A stretch of 64,000 nucleotides of DNA. Origin: Martinezella multihospitum. Its GTDB lineage: Bacteria; Pseudomonadota; Alphaproteobacteria; Rhizobiales; Rhizobiaceae. The notes beneath the pieces are model-generated. The model did no database searches. It was not told the DNA's origin and was given only the letters and a program-made list of their open reading frames with translations. Shown piece after piece: positions 15,757 through 24,458 of the stretch; position 1 is the stretch's first letter; each line of letters opens with the position of its first letter. The stretch spans positions 1,006,530 through 1,070,529 of the forward strand of contig NZ_FMAG01000001.1 of NCBI RefSeq assembly GCF_900094585.1, given 5' to 3'. The position numbers were made by a program, and so were the translations under genes.

Positions 15757-16416
15757 ATGCTACAGATACTGACACGACGAGACCGCAATACGGCGTCCTC
15801 GTATTTCACACAGATGTTCCGCGCCCGCGCGCTCGTCTTCCGTGATCGAATGGGGTGGGATGTCAATGTTGAGGGTGGTTTGGAGATCGACCGCTTCGAC
15901 GACGAACACGATCCCATCTACTTGGCCGTGAAGGAAGAGGATGACGAGCTTACAGGCTCGCTGCGGCTGTTGCCGACAACGAGCGAGACGATGCTTTCGA
16001 GCGAGTTCCAGCATTTTTTCAACGAGGATCTCGATATCTGCAGCCCTTCGATCTGGGAGTGCACCCGGTTTTGCGTGCATCCTCCGCTCCAGGCCGGGCA
16101 TCCGTCGTCGCAGACAGCCGCCGTCGAGCTGCTTTCCGGTCTTTGCCGCCTGAGCTTGAAATCGGGCATCGAGCACATCATGGGCGTCTATGATGCATCG
16201 ATGATCGGGGTTTACCGGAAGATCGGATGGTCGCCGACGCCGCTAGCCCGCTCGCGGCCGGAGATCGGCAACCTCTATGTCGGCCTCTGGGAGGTGAACG
16301 AGGAGTCCGATCAGCGGCTTGAGCAGCGGCTGAGGACCATGCGCGGCAAGGATGACAGGACCCCCACCTTGCAATTCGCATCTTCGTCACCGGGCAATAT
16401 TCAGTTCAGCTTTTGA
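15757..16416 (+). CDS. acyl-homoserine-lactone synthase (LuxI family)
   Basis: A 219-residue LuxI-type autoinducer synthase. The invariant residues are visible: Arg and Phe in RARALVFRDRMGW, Trp in MGWDV, the acidic triad in LEIDRFDDEHDP, Arg in GSLRLLPTTSE, and Glu/Arg in WECTRFCVHP. These enzymes join S-adenosylmethionine with an acyl chain from acyl carrier protein to make the diffusible signal. The ATG at 15757 has GGAGAGG before it; an in-frame open stretch of 42 codons upstream lacks family similarity. The last 11 bases overlap the end of the converging luxR gene. Chain length of the product cannot be read from sequence. Confidence 0.95.
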   Translation: MLQILTRRDRNTASSYFTQMFRARALVFRDRMGWDVNVEGGLEIDRFDDEHDPIYLAVKEEDDELTGSLRLLPTTSETMLSSEFQHFFNEDLDICSPSIWECTRFCVHPPLQAGHPSSQTAAVELLSGLCRLSLKSGIEHIMGVYDASMIGVYRKIGWSPTPLARSRPEIGNLYVGLWEVNEESDQRLEQRLRTMRGKDDRTPTLQFASSSPGNIQFSF

Positions 16417-17137
16417 TGAGCTCGAGCGAGATTGCTTTCGCAATGGCCTGATTTGTGGTGCTGACATGAAGTTTGCGGCGGCCGGAGCTGAGATACAGGC
16501 GCACGGCGCTTTCGGAAATTCCAAGAATGGATGTGATCTGCTTCGGAAGCAGGCCGTGCGCCAGCAGTTCGAGGCACTCGGTCTCCCGCTTCGAAAGCCT
16601 GCGTCCGATGCTCTGCTCTCGCAGGCCGGACACGATCAATGACTGCTCATGCAGATAATAGGCGATCACCTGCAGATCGCCTATTATGCTGTTTCGCAAT
16701 TGCTCCCAGTCGCCGCTCTTCAGATTTGAGGTAACTGTAAAAAGCGATCGCTCGCCGTGAGGCCCACGAACGACCAGCGTCAAACCGTAGCGTCCGACAT
16801 CAAAAGCTTCGGCTTCGCGGAAAAAGGAAATGCTTTGCGGCGACTTCAGATCGAGGGTCGACCAGTCGAAGGGCAGAAATCCGTTGCGCCCAGCTTGAAC
16901 AACGGGGTCGATCGAGAAGTAATCGTGCGCGATGTATGTCTCTACCCATTCCGGCGGGTAGGTCAGCAGGAGAAGCGGGTTTTGCTGAGACAGGGCAGCG
17001 ATTTGCGTCACATGAAAGGCTGCGTTTGCCAGACCGTATAAAGAGCAGAACTTGAATAAGAACTGGCGCAATTCATCGATGTCATTTGCCTGAGCTATCT
17101 CAGACAAGCAATGAGATTGGCGTGATCCTGTCAACAT
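16406..17137 (-). CDS. LuxR-family quorum-sensing regulator
   Basis: A 243-residue protein with both LuxR domains. The autoinducer pocket residues are in PPEWVETYIAHDYFSIDPVV and FLPFDWSTLDLKSP (Trp, Tyr, Asp-Pro and Trp). The C-terminal helix-turn-helix (about residues 178-240) reads LSKRETECLELLAHGLLPKQ, then ISESAVRLYLSSGRRKL. It is the likely partner of the LuxI enzyme at 15757, with which it overlaps tail to tail by 11 bases. The GTP or promoter signals upstream (17138-17300) show no clear lux box. Confidence 0.93.
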   Translation of the reverse strand: MLTGSRQSHCLSEIAQANDIDELRQFLFKFCSLYGLANAAFHVTQIAALSQQNPLLLLTYPPEWVETYIAHDYFSIDPVVQAGRNGFLPFDWSTLDLKSPQSISFFREAEAFDVGRYGLTLVVRGPHGERSLFTVTSNLKSGDWEQLRNSIIGDLQVIAYYLHEQSLIVSGLREQSIGRRLSKRETECLELLAHGLLPKQITSILGISESAVRLYLSSGRRKLHVSTTNQAIAKAISLELIKS

Positions 17138-17610
17138 AGTCTCACCATTGAAGCCGAAGTGAAAGCGGTGCTTGGGCCATGAGCAGCGCCTCTGGGATGT
17201 CTTTCAAAGTTTGAAGACCATCCTGGCGCTCCGACCGCACTCTCAGCTATTCAGAAGCCAATTTTTCGAGGGCATGATTGGGCTCTTAAAATTGTCGAAA
17301 ACATAGCCGCTGCCAATCATATGAGGGTTGTGTTGACGCATCTTTGGATACACGCGGAAGATACGCGCCCAAGGCCCCTCGCCATGTGTCCATACGCGCC
17401 ATATAGCGTTCCGCTACGCGCTCGCTGCTTCCTTCGAGACCATGCCGACGCTGGCATGTCGCTGTGAAATCCGCATCCAAATAGATGAGTGATCCGGCCG
17501 AGCAATCGAAACCTTCACCACGTCTGACGAATCCACATGGGCGCGCGATCATGCCGGCTTTAAGGCCGGGCAGGGGGCAAGCCATAATATCAGGCTCAAC
17601 GAACGCACTT
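17138..17610. other. intergenic stretch without a recognisable gene
   Basis: Between the luxR start and the promoter at 17613. A 99-residue reverse frame (17286-17585) has no ribosome site and an unconvincing composition. I see nothing else. Confidence 0.5.
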
Positions 17611-17612
17611 CC

Positions 17613-17643
17613 TTTACAAATGACCGACGGTCAGTCATATATG
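17613..17643 (+). promoter_or_regulatory. promoter with TetR-type operator in the spacer
   Basis: TTTACA (17613-17618), a 17-base spacer and CATATA (17636-17641) form a promoter-like unit. The spacer and its edge hold TGACCGACGGTCAGTCA (17621-17637), a 17-base imperfect palindrome (arms match at 14 of 17 positions). It precedes the operon 17761-19245, whose last gene is a TetR regulator, so autoregulation is likely. Confidence 0.55.
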
Positions 17644-17760
17644 TGGGCTATCACTGTCAGGTTTTAGGAGCATGCGAATGGTCGTCCGTATTGAGAATGT
17701 GCGAGGCTCAACGCAGAGCGACACCTGCTTCCGACTTGTCGCATCGGGGAGTATCCAGCC

Positions 17761-18204
17761 ATGATCCGTCACGATCTCAGCCATTGGCCGCTCGTACTTT
17801 CCGCCGCTCGTGGCACGATGTCGCTCGACGAGCAGCTCGCCTTCTTTTCGGACTGGAACGCCTGGCTCGATCGCGGCGAATCCTTTTCGACATTGCGTGT
17901 CTTCACTGATGCCGAGGCGCTGAAGCGGCCTGAGGGTGGCGCAAAGGATGCAAAGGTTTGGCTTCAGGCCAATGGCGTGCGTATCAGGCAGTTCGTCATT
18001 GGCATGGCGACCGTCGTACCGTCGGAGGCTCTTGAGGAGATGAGCCGCATGAATGCCGAAAAGCTGTTCGGAGTTCCCGCGCAGATGTTCGATGATGTCA
18101 ATGAAGCCGCGATGTGGCTTGCTTCCCTTTCGGCGACGCAAGGAAGACCGCTGGACGTCGGAGGGGCGCTGCTAGGTTTGGCCGCTTTGCGCGGGCTGTC
18201 ATGA
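17761..18204 (+). CDS. unknown small protein, first of a related tandem pair
   Basis: A 147-residue soluble protein that I cannot assign. It opens MIRHDLSHWPLVLSAARGTM and has a C-terminal segment FGVPAQMFDDVNEAAMWLAS whose shape (hydrophobic strand, acidic turn, then AAxWL helix) recalls STAS/SpoIIAA-like proteins. The next gene shows the same order of elements (HWPL near the start, W-L-x-R, an F-x-x-L-L strand, and a final VFEKGSLAVRWLCA), so the pair looks paralogous. It overlaps that gene by four bases (ATGA). There is no signal peptide or membrane segment. Confidence 0.75.
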   Translation: MIRHDLSHWPLVLSAARGTMSLDEQLAFFSDWNAWLDRGESFSTLRVFTDAEALKRPEGGAKDAKVWLQANGVRIRQFVIGMATVVPSEALEEMSRMNAEKLFGVPAQMFDDVNEAAMWLASLSATQGRPLDVGGALLGLAALRGLS

Positions 18205-18629
18205 GCGAGCATATGTCGATGTTGCCCGAGGGTGATGAGACGCATTGGCCGCTCGCGATACTGGTCGCGGAAACGCCGCTTGACGCGGACGGCGTGCGCG
18301 CGGGCCTCGATATGATCGAGTGCTGGCTGAGACGCGAACAGCCTTTTGCTCTCCTCCTGGTCGCGGCTTGCGGATTAGCGTTTCAAGGAGATGCAGCTGT
18401 GCTGCCCATGCTGGCACAGCGGCTGGATCTTGTTCGCGAGATGCTTTGCCGGTCTCTTCTTGGGGTCGCAGTCGTCGCCCCCGCATCGACGGTCGATGAC
18501 GCTCGGCGAAGTCTTGCTCGTCTTCCGCTCGATATGCCGTTAGAAGTCTTCGAAAAGGGCTCGCTTGCGGTGAGGTGGTTGTGCGCATCTACGCTCTCTC
18601 CAGCGGGTATCATCATCGACAGCCTATGA
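18201..18629 (+). CDS. unknown small protein, second of a related tandem pair
   Basis: A 142-residue protein starting at the ATG at 18201, inside the stop of the preceding gene. It shares with that protein the pattern HWPL (THWPLAILVAETPL), a Trp-containing helix (MIECWLRREQPFALLLVAA) and a closing PLEVFEKGSLAVRWLCAST. Overall identity is low. Function unknown. A longer in-frame version from 18114 is rejected because it runs through the upstream gene. The TetR gene follows 16 bases later, so all three are probably one transcript. Confidence 0.72.
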   Translation: MSEHMSMLPEGDETHWPLAILVAETPLDADGVRAGLDMIECWLRREQPFALLLVAACGLAFQGDAAVLPMLAQRLDLVREMLCRSLLGVAVVAPASTVDDARRSLARLPLDMPLEVFEKGSLAVRWLCASTLSPAGIIIDSL

Positions 18630-18645
18630 ACAGCGAGGAGAACCC

Positions 18646-19245
18646 GTGACCGTTACAGATCGTCCGCGTCCGCGCACCAAGCCGCCGGAAATTCGCCGTG
18701 AGGAATTGATGAATGCCGCGCAGCGACTGTTTCTGGAGAAGGGGTTTGCTGCGACCAGTGTTGCGGAGATCGTCGATGCTGCAGACGTCGCCAAGGGTAC
18801 TTTCTACCTTTATTTTCAGACGAAGGACGATGTCCTTAAAGCCCTGCAGACACGTTTCGTCGAGCTCTTCTGCGAAAGGATCGATGCCGTCGCCAACGCG
18901 TCCGTCTCTGACAGTTGGGTGCGGCGGCTCGACGTTTTGATGGAGGCCTGCGTTCTCGGCTATCTCGACGAGGTCGCGCTTCACGATCTGGTATTTCATC
19001 AGTTTCAGCCGACGAAGCGGGACATGAAGCGTGCCAATCCTCTTGTCAGTCGCCTCATGTCCTTCCTTGTCGAAGGTCATACCGCCGGTGCGTTCGCCTT
19101 CGTCGACGCCCGGCTCACCGCCGTCATGCTGTTCAATTCCATGCATAGCGCAGTCGATGACTGTCTAGCCGATGGAGCTGAGGTTGACCGGCAGAAGCTT
19201 GTCGCAGCCGTTACCGACTTCTGTCGAAGGTCCGTCAACGGCTAG
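18646..19245 (+). CDS. TetR-family transcriptional regulator
   Basis: A 199-residue TetR protein starting at a GTG (GAGGAGAACCC before it). The DNA-binding domain (about residues 17-65) reads LMNAAQRLFLEKGFAATSVA, then AKGTFYLYFQTKDDVLKAL. The C-terminal domain is of the general ligand-binding type; its inducer is unknown. It is the last gene of a three-gene operon with the tandem pair of unknown proteins, which makes the operator at 17621-17637 its likely site. That operator is close to the paa sites but one base shorter. Confidence 0.9.
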   Translation: MTVTDRPRPRTKPPEIRREELMNAAQRLFLEKGFAATSVAEIVDAADVAKGTFYLYFQTKDDVLKALQTRFVELFCERIDAVANASVSDSWVRRLDVLMEACVLGYLDEVALHDLVFHQFQPTKRDMKRANPLVSRLMSFLVEGHTAGAFAFVDARLTAVMLFNSMHSAVDDCLADGAEVDRQKLVAAVTDFCRRSVNG

Positions 19246-19377
19246 GCCGTTGCTGCCGCCTACGACAATTCCCGGCTTTTCTTCTACTGCCGCGCAGCGG
19301 GTATCGGCCGGCTCACATCCAAAGATCATCCGAAGGCCGATGCCGATCGTGTCGATCAATATAGTTCTGTTCCCTTA

Positions 19378-19400
19378 TCAAAATTATAGGTAATAACTAT
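19378..19400. promoter_or_regulatory. LysR-type site upstream of phnS (shared 16-mer, copy 1)
   Basis: TCAAAATTATAGGTAA (19378-19393) is identical to 24337-24352 before the FAD oxidoreductase gene. It includes ATAG-N7-CTAT (19386-19400), a T-N11-A type box typical of LysR proteins. The LysR gene at 23432 lies between the two copies and is the probable binder. Confidence 0.6.
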
Positions 19401-19506
19401 TGTCACATAAATGAAATAGTTTTTAGCTATGAATTTCCTTGCGCCGTCCAACGTTAGCCCGCCTCCAATGCTGGCTGGGGTCAGGTCATTGAGCAAAGGA
19501 AAGATC

Positions 19507-20538
19507 ATGAAAACGAAATCCATTTTTGTAGCCGCGGGCCTGCTGGCCTCCGTCGCCCTGCCGGCCATGGCAGCCGATGACGTCGTCACCATCTATAGCG
19601 CCGACGGTCTCCATGACGGCACGCCGAGCTGGTACGGCAACGAGTTCGACGCCTTCACCAAGGCAACCGGCATCAAGGTTCAGTATGTCGAGGCGGGTTC
19701 GAGCGGCGTCGTCGACCGGCTGTCGAAGGAAAAGTCCAACACCCAGGCCGACGTTCTCGTCACCCTGCCACCCTTCGTGCAGAAGGCTGCAAGCGAAGGC
19801 CTGCTCGAAGCCTACGCGCCCAAGGGTGCCGACAAGATCGAAGCACGCGACAAGGACCCGAAGGGCTTCTATGTCGCCATGATCAACAACTATCCGAACT
19901 TCATTTACAACAGCTCGGTCTTGAAGACGCCGCCGGCGACCTACCAGGACCTGCTCGATGCCAAGTTCAAGCAGAAGATCCAGTATTCCACGCCCGGACA
20001 GGCCGGTGACGGCACCGCCCTGATGCTGCAGGCATTCCACGCCTTCGGCGGCAAGGATGCCGGCCTTGACTACCTGAAGAAGCTGCAGGTCAACAATCTC
20101 GGCCCGTCGGCTTCGACCGGCAAGCTGACGGCGCTCGTCAACAAGGGCGAGCTCTACGTCGCCAATGGCGACCTGCAGATGAACCTCGCGCAGCAGGCCG
20201 ACAATCCGAACATCAAGATCTTCTTCCCCGCAGGCCCGGACGGCAAGAAGACCGCCTTCTCGCTGCCCTACTACATCGCTCTCGTTTCCAGCGCGCCGCA
20301 CTCGGAAAACGGCAAGAAGCTCATCGACTTCCTGCTCAGCGAAGACGCCCAGAAGGATGTCAGCGCCGTCGCCCAGGGCCTGCCTGTTCGTACCGACGTG
20401 CATCCGACCGATGAAAACTTCAATAAACTGCACGCCATCATGGACGGCATCGAAATCTGGACGCCGGACTGGAACAAGGTGCTCGCCGACCTGAAGCAGG
20501 ACGTCGACGCCTACGGCAAGGCGATCGCGAGCAACTGA
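19507..20538 (+). CDS. phnS: 2-aminoethylphosphonate ABC transporter, periplasmic binding protein
   Basis: A 343-residue exported protein with a clear signal peptide ([20 protein letters not shown], cleavage after AMA). The mature part is a type-2 periplasmic binding protein ([51 protein letters not shown]). It matches the PhnS family of 2-aminoethylphosphonate binding proteins. ATG at 19507, with AAAGGAAAG before it; an upstream in-frame extension to 19429 would bury the signal peptide. First gene of phnSTUV; the next gene overlaps its stop by one base. Confidence 0.9.
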   Translation: MKTKSIFVAAGLLASVALPAMAADDVVTIYSADGLHDGTPSWYGNEFDAFTKATGIKVQYVEAGSSGVVDRLSKEKSNTQADVLVTLPPFVQKAASEGLLEAYAPKGADKIEARDKDPKGFYVAMINNYPNFIYNSSVLKTPPATYQDLLDAKFKQKIQYSTPGQAGDGTALMLQAFHAFGGKDAGLDYLKKLQVNNLGPSASTGKLTALVNKGELYVANGDLQMNLAQQADNPNIKIFFPAGPDGKKTAFSLPYYIALVSSAPHSENGKKLIDFLLSEDAQKDVSAVAQGLPVRTDVHPTDENFNKLHAIMDGIEIWTPDWNKVLADLKQDVDAYGKAIASN

Positions 20539-21680
20539 TGGCGATGGCGAACACAAAGCCATCCGAGAGCGGCCGGTCGACGGAAACGTCGGCCGCGTCG
20601 GCCAAGCGGATCGCCTTCGAGAATGTGTCCGTTGCCTATAATGGTCTGACCGTTCTCGACTCGTTGAACCTGACCGTCAATCCGGGCGAGATCGTTGCCC
20701 TGATTGGTCCGTCCGGATCGGGAAAGACGACGGCGCTGCGCGCCGTGGCTGGCTTCGTGCGTCCGTCGAAGGGCCGCATCATGATCGGCGACCGCGACGT
20801 CACCAACCTTGCACCCTATGACCGCGATATCGGCATGGTGGTGCAGAATTACGCGCTCTTCCCGCATATGCGGGTGGAAGAGAATGTCGCCTTTGGGCTC
20901 AGGGCTCGCCGCACGCCGGAAGAAATTATCCGCGTGCGCGTACCGGAAGCCTTGGCGATGGTCGGTATGGCGGCCTATGCCAAGCGCTATCCGCGTCAGC
21001 TTTCCGGCGGCCAGCAGCAGCGCGTCGCAATCGCCCGTGCCATCGCCATCCGGCCACAGGTTCTGCTGCTCGACGAGCCGCTATCGGCGCTCGATGCGCA
21101 GATCCGCCGCTCGATGGTCGATGAGCTCGCAAGACTGCATCGCGAGCTGCCATCGCTTACCGTGCTCTATGTCACCCACGACCAATCGGAAGCGCTGACG
21201 CTTGCTAACCATATCGGCATCATGCGCGACGGAAAGCTCAGGGCCTTCGGCGATGCCCAGTCGCTGTTCCGCTACCCGCCGAACCGCTTCTCCGCGGAGT
21301 TTCTCGGCCGCGCCAACCTCCTTGAAGTCAAGGGCGTCCAACCGCTCGACGATCAACGGGCGCAAGTGCGGTTCGGCGATCAGGTGCTGGTGGCGCGCAA
21401 CCATCATCGTCTGACGGCAGGCAGCGATTGCCTGCTCTGTGCTAGGCCGCATGATTTCCGCCTCGACGCACCACAGGGCGAGGGCAACCGGTTGACCGGC
21501 ATCGTGCGCAGCGTCCAATGGCAAGGCGACAGCCACAATGTCACCATCGACATTGCCGGGCAGGAAGTGCGCATGTCTTCGGCGCCGATGAGCGCACCGC
21601 CCGTGCCTGGCGCGATGCTGACGCTTCACTTCAATCCCGCCGACGTCACTCTGGTGCCGGAGGACGGCGCCCATGGCTGA
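20538..21680 (+). CDS. phnT: 2-aminoethylphosphonate ABC transporter, ATP-binding protein
   Basis: A 380-residue ABC ATPase. Walker A is GPSGSGKTTALRAVAG (about residue 55), the signature is QLSGGQQQRVAIARAIA (about 155) and Walker B is QVLLLDEPLSALDAQIR (about 175). The C-terminal TOBE-like region (about 260-380) is typical of transporters for small anions and polyamines. It energises uptake together with PhnU and PhnV. Its ATG shares a base with the phnS stop and its end overlaps phnU by eight bases, showing tight coupling. Confidence 0.9.
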   Translation: MAMANTKPSESGRSTETSAASAKRIAFENVSVAYNGLTVLDSLNLTVNPGEIVALIGPSGSGKTTALRAVAGFVRPSKGRIMIGDRDVTNLAPYDRDIGMVVQNYALFPHMRVEENVAFGLRARRTPEEIIRVRVPEALAMVGMAAYAKRYPRQLSGGQQQRVAIARAIAIRPQVLLLDEPLSALDAQIRRSMVDELARLHRELPSLTVLYVTHDQSEALTLANHIGIMRDGKLRAFGDAQSLFRYPPNRFSAEFLGRANLLEVKGVQPLDDQRAQVRFGDQVLVARNHHRLTAGSDCLLCARPHDFRLDAPQGEGNRLTGIVRSVQWQGDSHNVTIDIAGQEVRMSSAPMSAPPVPGAMLTLHFNPADVTLVPEDGAHG

Positions 21681-22545
21681 CGTTGCCGCTGCCGCCACGA
21701 TCGAGCGAAAGCCGATCTGGGACCGCCTCTGGAGCGTGCCGCCGCTGCTCGTCCTGGCGATCCTGTTCTTTTACCCGCTCGGTCTCATTGTCAGGCAATC
21801 GCTTGGCAATCCCGGTACCCTGTCACTCGCCGCATTTGCCGAGGTGCTATCGTCCAGAGAATTCCATGACGGGCTGCAGCATACCATCGTCATCGCGCTT
21901 GGCTCGACAGCCGGATGCCTCGTGTTCGGCTTCATCTTCTCGCTCGTCATCGCCTTCGTGCCCTTTCCTGGCGCGAAGTTCTGCGGGCGGTTGATCGACA
22001 CTTTCATCGCGCTGCCGACCTTCCTGGTCACGCTCGCTTTCACCTTCATCTACGGCTCGGCCGGTCTCCTCAATGAGGGCCTGATGCGGCTGATGCAGGT
22101 GGATCTGCCGCCGGTCGATTTTCTCTATTCGCAATGGGGCGTCATCCTGGCGGAAACGACCGTCTATACGCCCTTCGTCATGCGGCCGCTGCTGGCCACC
22201 TTCTCGCAGATCGACCAGGCCCAGATCGAGGTCGCCAGCAGTCTTGGCGCCAGGCCCTGGCGCATCGTGCGGCAGGTCATCCTGCGGGCTGCCATGCCCG
22301 CCCTGATCGCCGGCGGCAGCCTCTGCCTGCTTCTGACGGTCAACGAATTCGGCATCGTGCTCTTCATCGGCGCCAAGGGCGTCATCACGCTGCCGGTGCT
22401 GATTTATGCCAAGGCGATCCAGGAGTTCGACTACACGACGGCCTGCGTCATTGCTGTGGTCAACGTCGTGCTGTCGCTTACTCTTTACAGCATCTATCGC
22501 GCCGTCATCGCTCATTTCGGAGGCAACCGTGCTGATATGGTCTAA
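21673..22545 (+). CDS. phnU: 2-aminoethylphosphonate ABC transporter permease PhnU
   Basis: A 290-residue inner-membrane protein with about six hydrophobic segments (LLVLAILFFYPLGLIVRQSL at residue 25, then FGFIFSLVIAFVPF). The binding-protein-dependent permease loop EVASSLGARPWRIVRQVILR (about residue 195) docks onto PhnT. It overlaps phnT at its start and phnV at its end. Substrate is inferred from the neighbours. Confidence 0.9.
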   Translation: MADVAAAATIERKPIWDRLWSVPPLLVLAILFFYPLGLIVRQSLGNPGTLSLAAFAEVLSSREFHDGLQHTIVIALGSTAGCLVFGFIFSLVIAFVPFPGAKFCGRLIDTFIALPTFLVTLAFTFIYGSAGLLNEGLMRLMQVDLPPVDFLYSQWGVILAETTVYTPFVMRPLLATFSQIDQAQIEVASSLGARPWRIVRQVILRAAMPALIAGGSLCLLLTVNEFGIVLFIGAKGVITLPVLIYAKAIQEFDYTTACVIAVVNVVLSLTLYSIYRAVIAHFGGNRADMV

Positions 22546-23326
22546 GTCCGGCCGCCTCCTCGTCTGGGGCTTTGTCGTGCCGCTGTTTGCGATCATCTAC
22601 GGCCTGCCGATCGCGGTCATCGCGCTCGCCAGCATCAGTGGCCAGTGGAACGACATCCTGCCGAGCAAGCTGACATTGGTTCATTATGCCAATGCCTTCC
22701 GCACGGACTCCTTTGATAGTTTGAAGGTCAGCATCATGACCGGCGCGATCGCCAGTGTCGCTGCACTTATCAGCGGCACCTGGGCCGCCCTGGCCCTGCG
22801 CAAGCTGAAGCCTGTCCGCAAGCGTATCCTCGATCTGATCTTCTTCGTTCCGAGCGCAGTCCCTTCTGTCTCCATCGGCCTGGGGCTGCTCGTCGCCTTC
22901 AGCCAACCGCCATTGCTCTTGAACGGGACGCGGATGATCGTGCTGATAGCGCATTTCGTGCTGATCTCCGCCTTCACCTACGGTAACGTCTCCGCCGGAC
23001 TTGCGCGTCTGCCCGTCGAATGCGAGCAGATCGCCGAAAGCCTTGGTGCCCGCCCGTTCTATCGGTTGCGCCGCGTCACGCTGCCGCTGTTGATGCCCTA
23101 TCTCGTCGCCGCTTTCAGCCTCAGCTTCGCGCTGTCGATGGGGGAGCTTGGTGCGACCGTCATGGTCTATCCGCCGGGGTGGGTCACCTTGCCGGTCAAT
23201 ATTTTTGCGCTGTCCGACCGCGGCGCCATCTTCGATGCGGCAACATTGACGATGATCCTCGGGGCAGCCACGTTAATCGTGCTGTGGGGTCTGTCTCGAC
23301 TTTCCAACAGGTCGGTGCTGCGCTGA
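22529..23326 (+). CDS. phnV: 2-aminoethylphosphonate ABC transporter permease PhnV
   Basis: A 265-residue permease starting at a GTG at 22529, preceded by CGGAGG and overlapping the phnU end by 17 bases. An upstream in-frame ATG at 22406 lies well inside phnU and is rejected. Membrane segments start at residue 11 (LLVWGFVVPLFAIIYGLPIA). The ATPase-docking loop is EQIAESLGARPFYRLRRVTL (about residue 170). It completes the phnSTUV transporter. A LysR gene follows 105 bases later. Confidence 0.9.
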   Translation: MLIWSKSGRLLVWGFVVPLFAIIYGLPIAVIALASISGQWNDILPSKLTLVHYANAFRTDSFDSLKVSIMTGAIASVAALISGTWAALALRKLKPVRKRILDLIFFVPSAVPSVSIGLGLLVAFSQPPLLLNGTRMIVLIAHFVLISAFTYGNVSAGLARLPVECEQIAESLGARPFYRLRRVTLPLLMPYLVAAFSLSFALSMGELGATVMVYPPGWVTLPVNIFALSDRGAIFDAATLTMILGAATLIVLWGLSRLSNRSVLR

Positions 23327-23431
23327 AGTCATTTCGCATGAAGCATCCAACCGAAAGCCAGTTGCCTCGTCGGGATCCGCAACCTATTGAAACGGACAGC
23401 TGTGCGATTTCTGAAGGTGGGGCTTTGTAGA

Positions 23432-24334
23432 ATGCCGTCTGTCACGCTTGCGCAAATGAAGGCCGTCGAAGCATTGGCGCGCACGGGGAAGTTTTCCCGT
23501 GCAGCGGAGGATCTGGGCATCAGCCAGCCCTCGGTTTCGACGCAGATCCAGTCGTTCGAGGAATTGTGCCGCACCCGCGTCTTCATCCGCGATGGCCACA
23601 ATGTCAGCGTCGCGCCGTCGGCGGTCGATCTGATCGCCAAGATCAGGGTGACGCTGAAGTGCCTGAGCGAAGTCGATCGCGCGATCACCGATACGACGTC
23701 GCTGAACGCGGGCACGATTTCCATCGGCTTTAGCGCGCACCGCCTCATCATGCCGGTCCTGACCGCGTTTGTTCGAGAATACCCTTCCTTGCGCCTGACG
23801 ACACGAGGCGGGCCTTCTCTCGATCTTGCAGAGGCTGTGCTGCGCGGCGAGCTCGATGTCGCCGCCATCTCGCAGGTCGCACCCGACAGTCGCTTTTCAT
23901 CGCTCAAGCTGCATGAATCCCGCGTGGCGATCTATGGCCGCAAGGGTGATCCGATGCTCGCCAAAGGCCGGCTGACGCTCGGCGATCTCGATGGCCGCGA
24001 TATGGTGCTCTGGAACAAGTCGTCCGGCACCCGCACGCTGCTGGAGGATGCGGCGAACAAACAGGGTGTACGCCTGAAGCCGGTGCTCGAAGTTGCAACA
24101 CTCGACGTTGCCTACGCCGCTGCGGCTGCCGGCATAGGGTTGGCGATCTCCATCGAAGGCGAGGTTCCGCCCGATGACCATATCGAGGTGGTGCCGCTGG
24201 TCGAGCCGGAGCTGGCGATCGGCCATTACCTCGTCACCCTGCCCGAATGCCGCGATCACGCGGCGATCCAGGCCTTTTTCGATGTTGCCAAGGAGCATGC
24301 GCGCGAAGTTGACGGCGGGCTGCCTCCAACTTGA
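23432..24334 (+). CDS. LysR-family regulator of the phosphonate locus
   Basis: A 300-residue LysR protein from the ATG at 23432; an in-frame TTG at 23387 would add 15 residues. The N-terminal helix-turn-helix (about residues 5-62) reads LAQMKAVEALARTGKFSRAA, then ISQPSVSTQIQSFEELC. The co-inducer domain follows (SIGFSAHRLIMPVLTAFVRE). It lies between the transporter and the degradation genes, on the same strand. An identical 16-base motif precedes both blocks (19378 and 24337), so it probably activates both with 2-aminoethylphosphonate or a product as inducer. Confidence 0.9.
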   Translation: MPSVTLAQMKAVEALARTGKFSRAAEDLGISQPSVSTQIQSFEELCRTRVFIRDGHNVSVAPSAVDLIAKIRVTLKCLSEVDRAITDTTSLNAGTISIGFSAHRLIMPVLTAFVREYPSLRLTTRGGPSLDLAEAVLRGELDVAAISQVAPDSRFSSLKLHESRVAIYGRKGDPMLAKGRLTLGDLDGRDMVLWNKSSGTRTLLEDAANKQGVRLKPVLEVATLDVAYAAAAAGIGLAISIEGEVPPDDHIEVVPLVEPELAIGHYLVTLPECRDHAAIQAFFDVAKEHAREVDGGLPPT

Positions 24335-24336
24335 TT

Positions 24337-24359
24337 TCAAAATTATAGGTAAATCATAT
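24337..24359. promoter_or_regulatory. LysR-type site upstream of the FAD oxidoreductase/phnX genes (shared 16-mer, copy 2)
   Basis: TCAAAATTATAGGTAA (24337-24352) is identical to 19378-19393. ATAG-N7-ATAT spans 24345-24359. The element starts three bases after the LysR stop codon and about 120 bases before the next gene. Confidence 0.6.
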
Positions 24360-24458
24360 AATTTATGAGAATTTATAATTCTGTCATATCGTTTTGCTAG
24401 TGTTTACCCTATGGACTGACGGCCAAGGCTCAAGGCCGGCCGAGGAAAGGGTAATGAG

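Noticed and set aside
17286..17585. 99-codon reverse frame
   Set aside because: No ribosome site, no recognisable sequence, overlaps the promoter region at its end.
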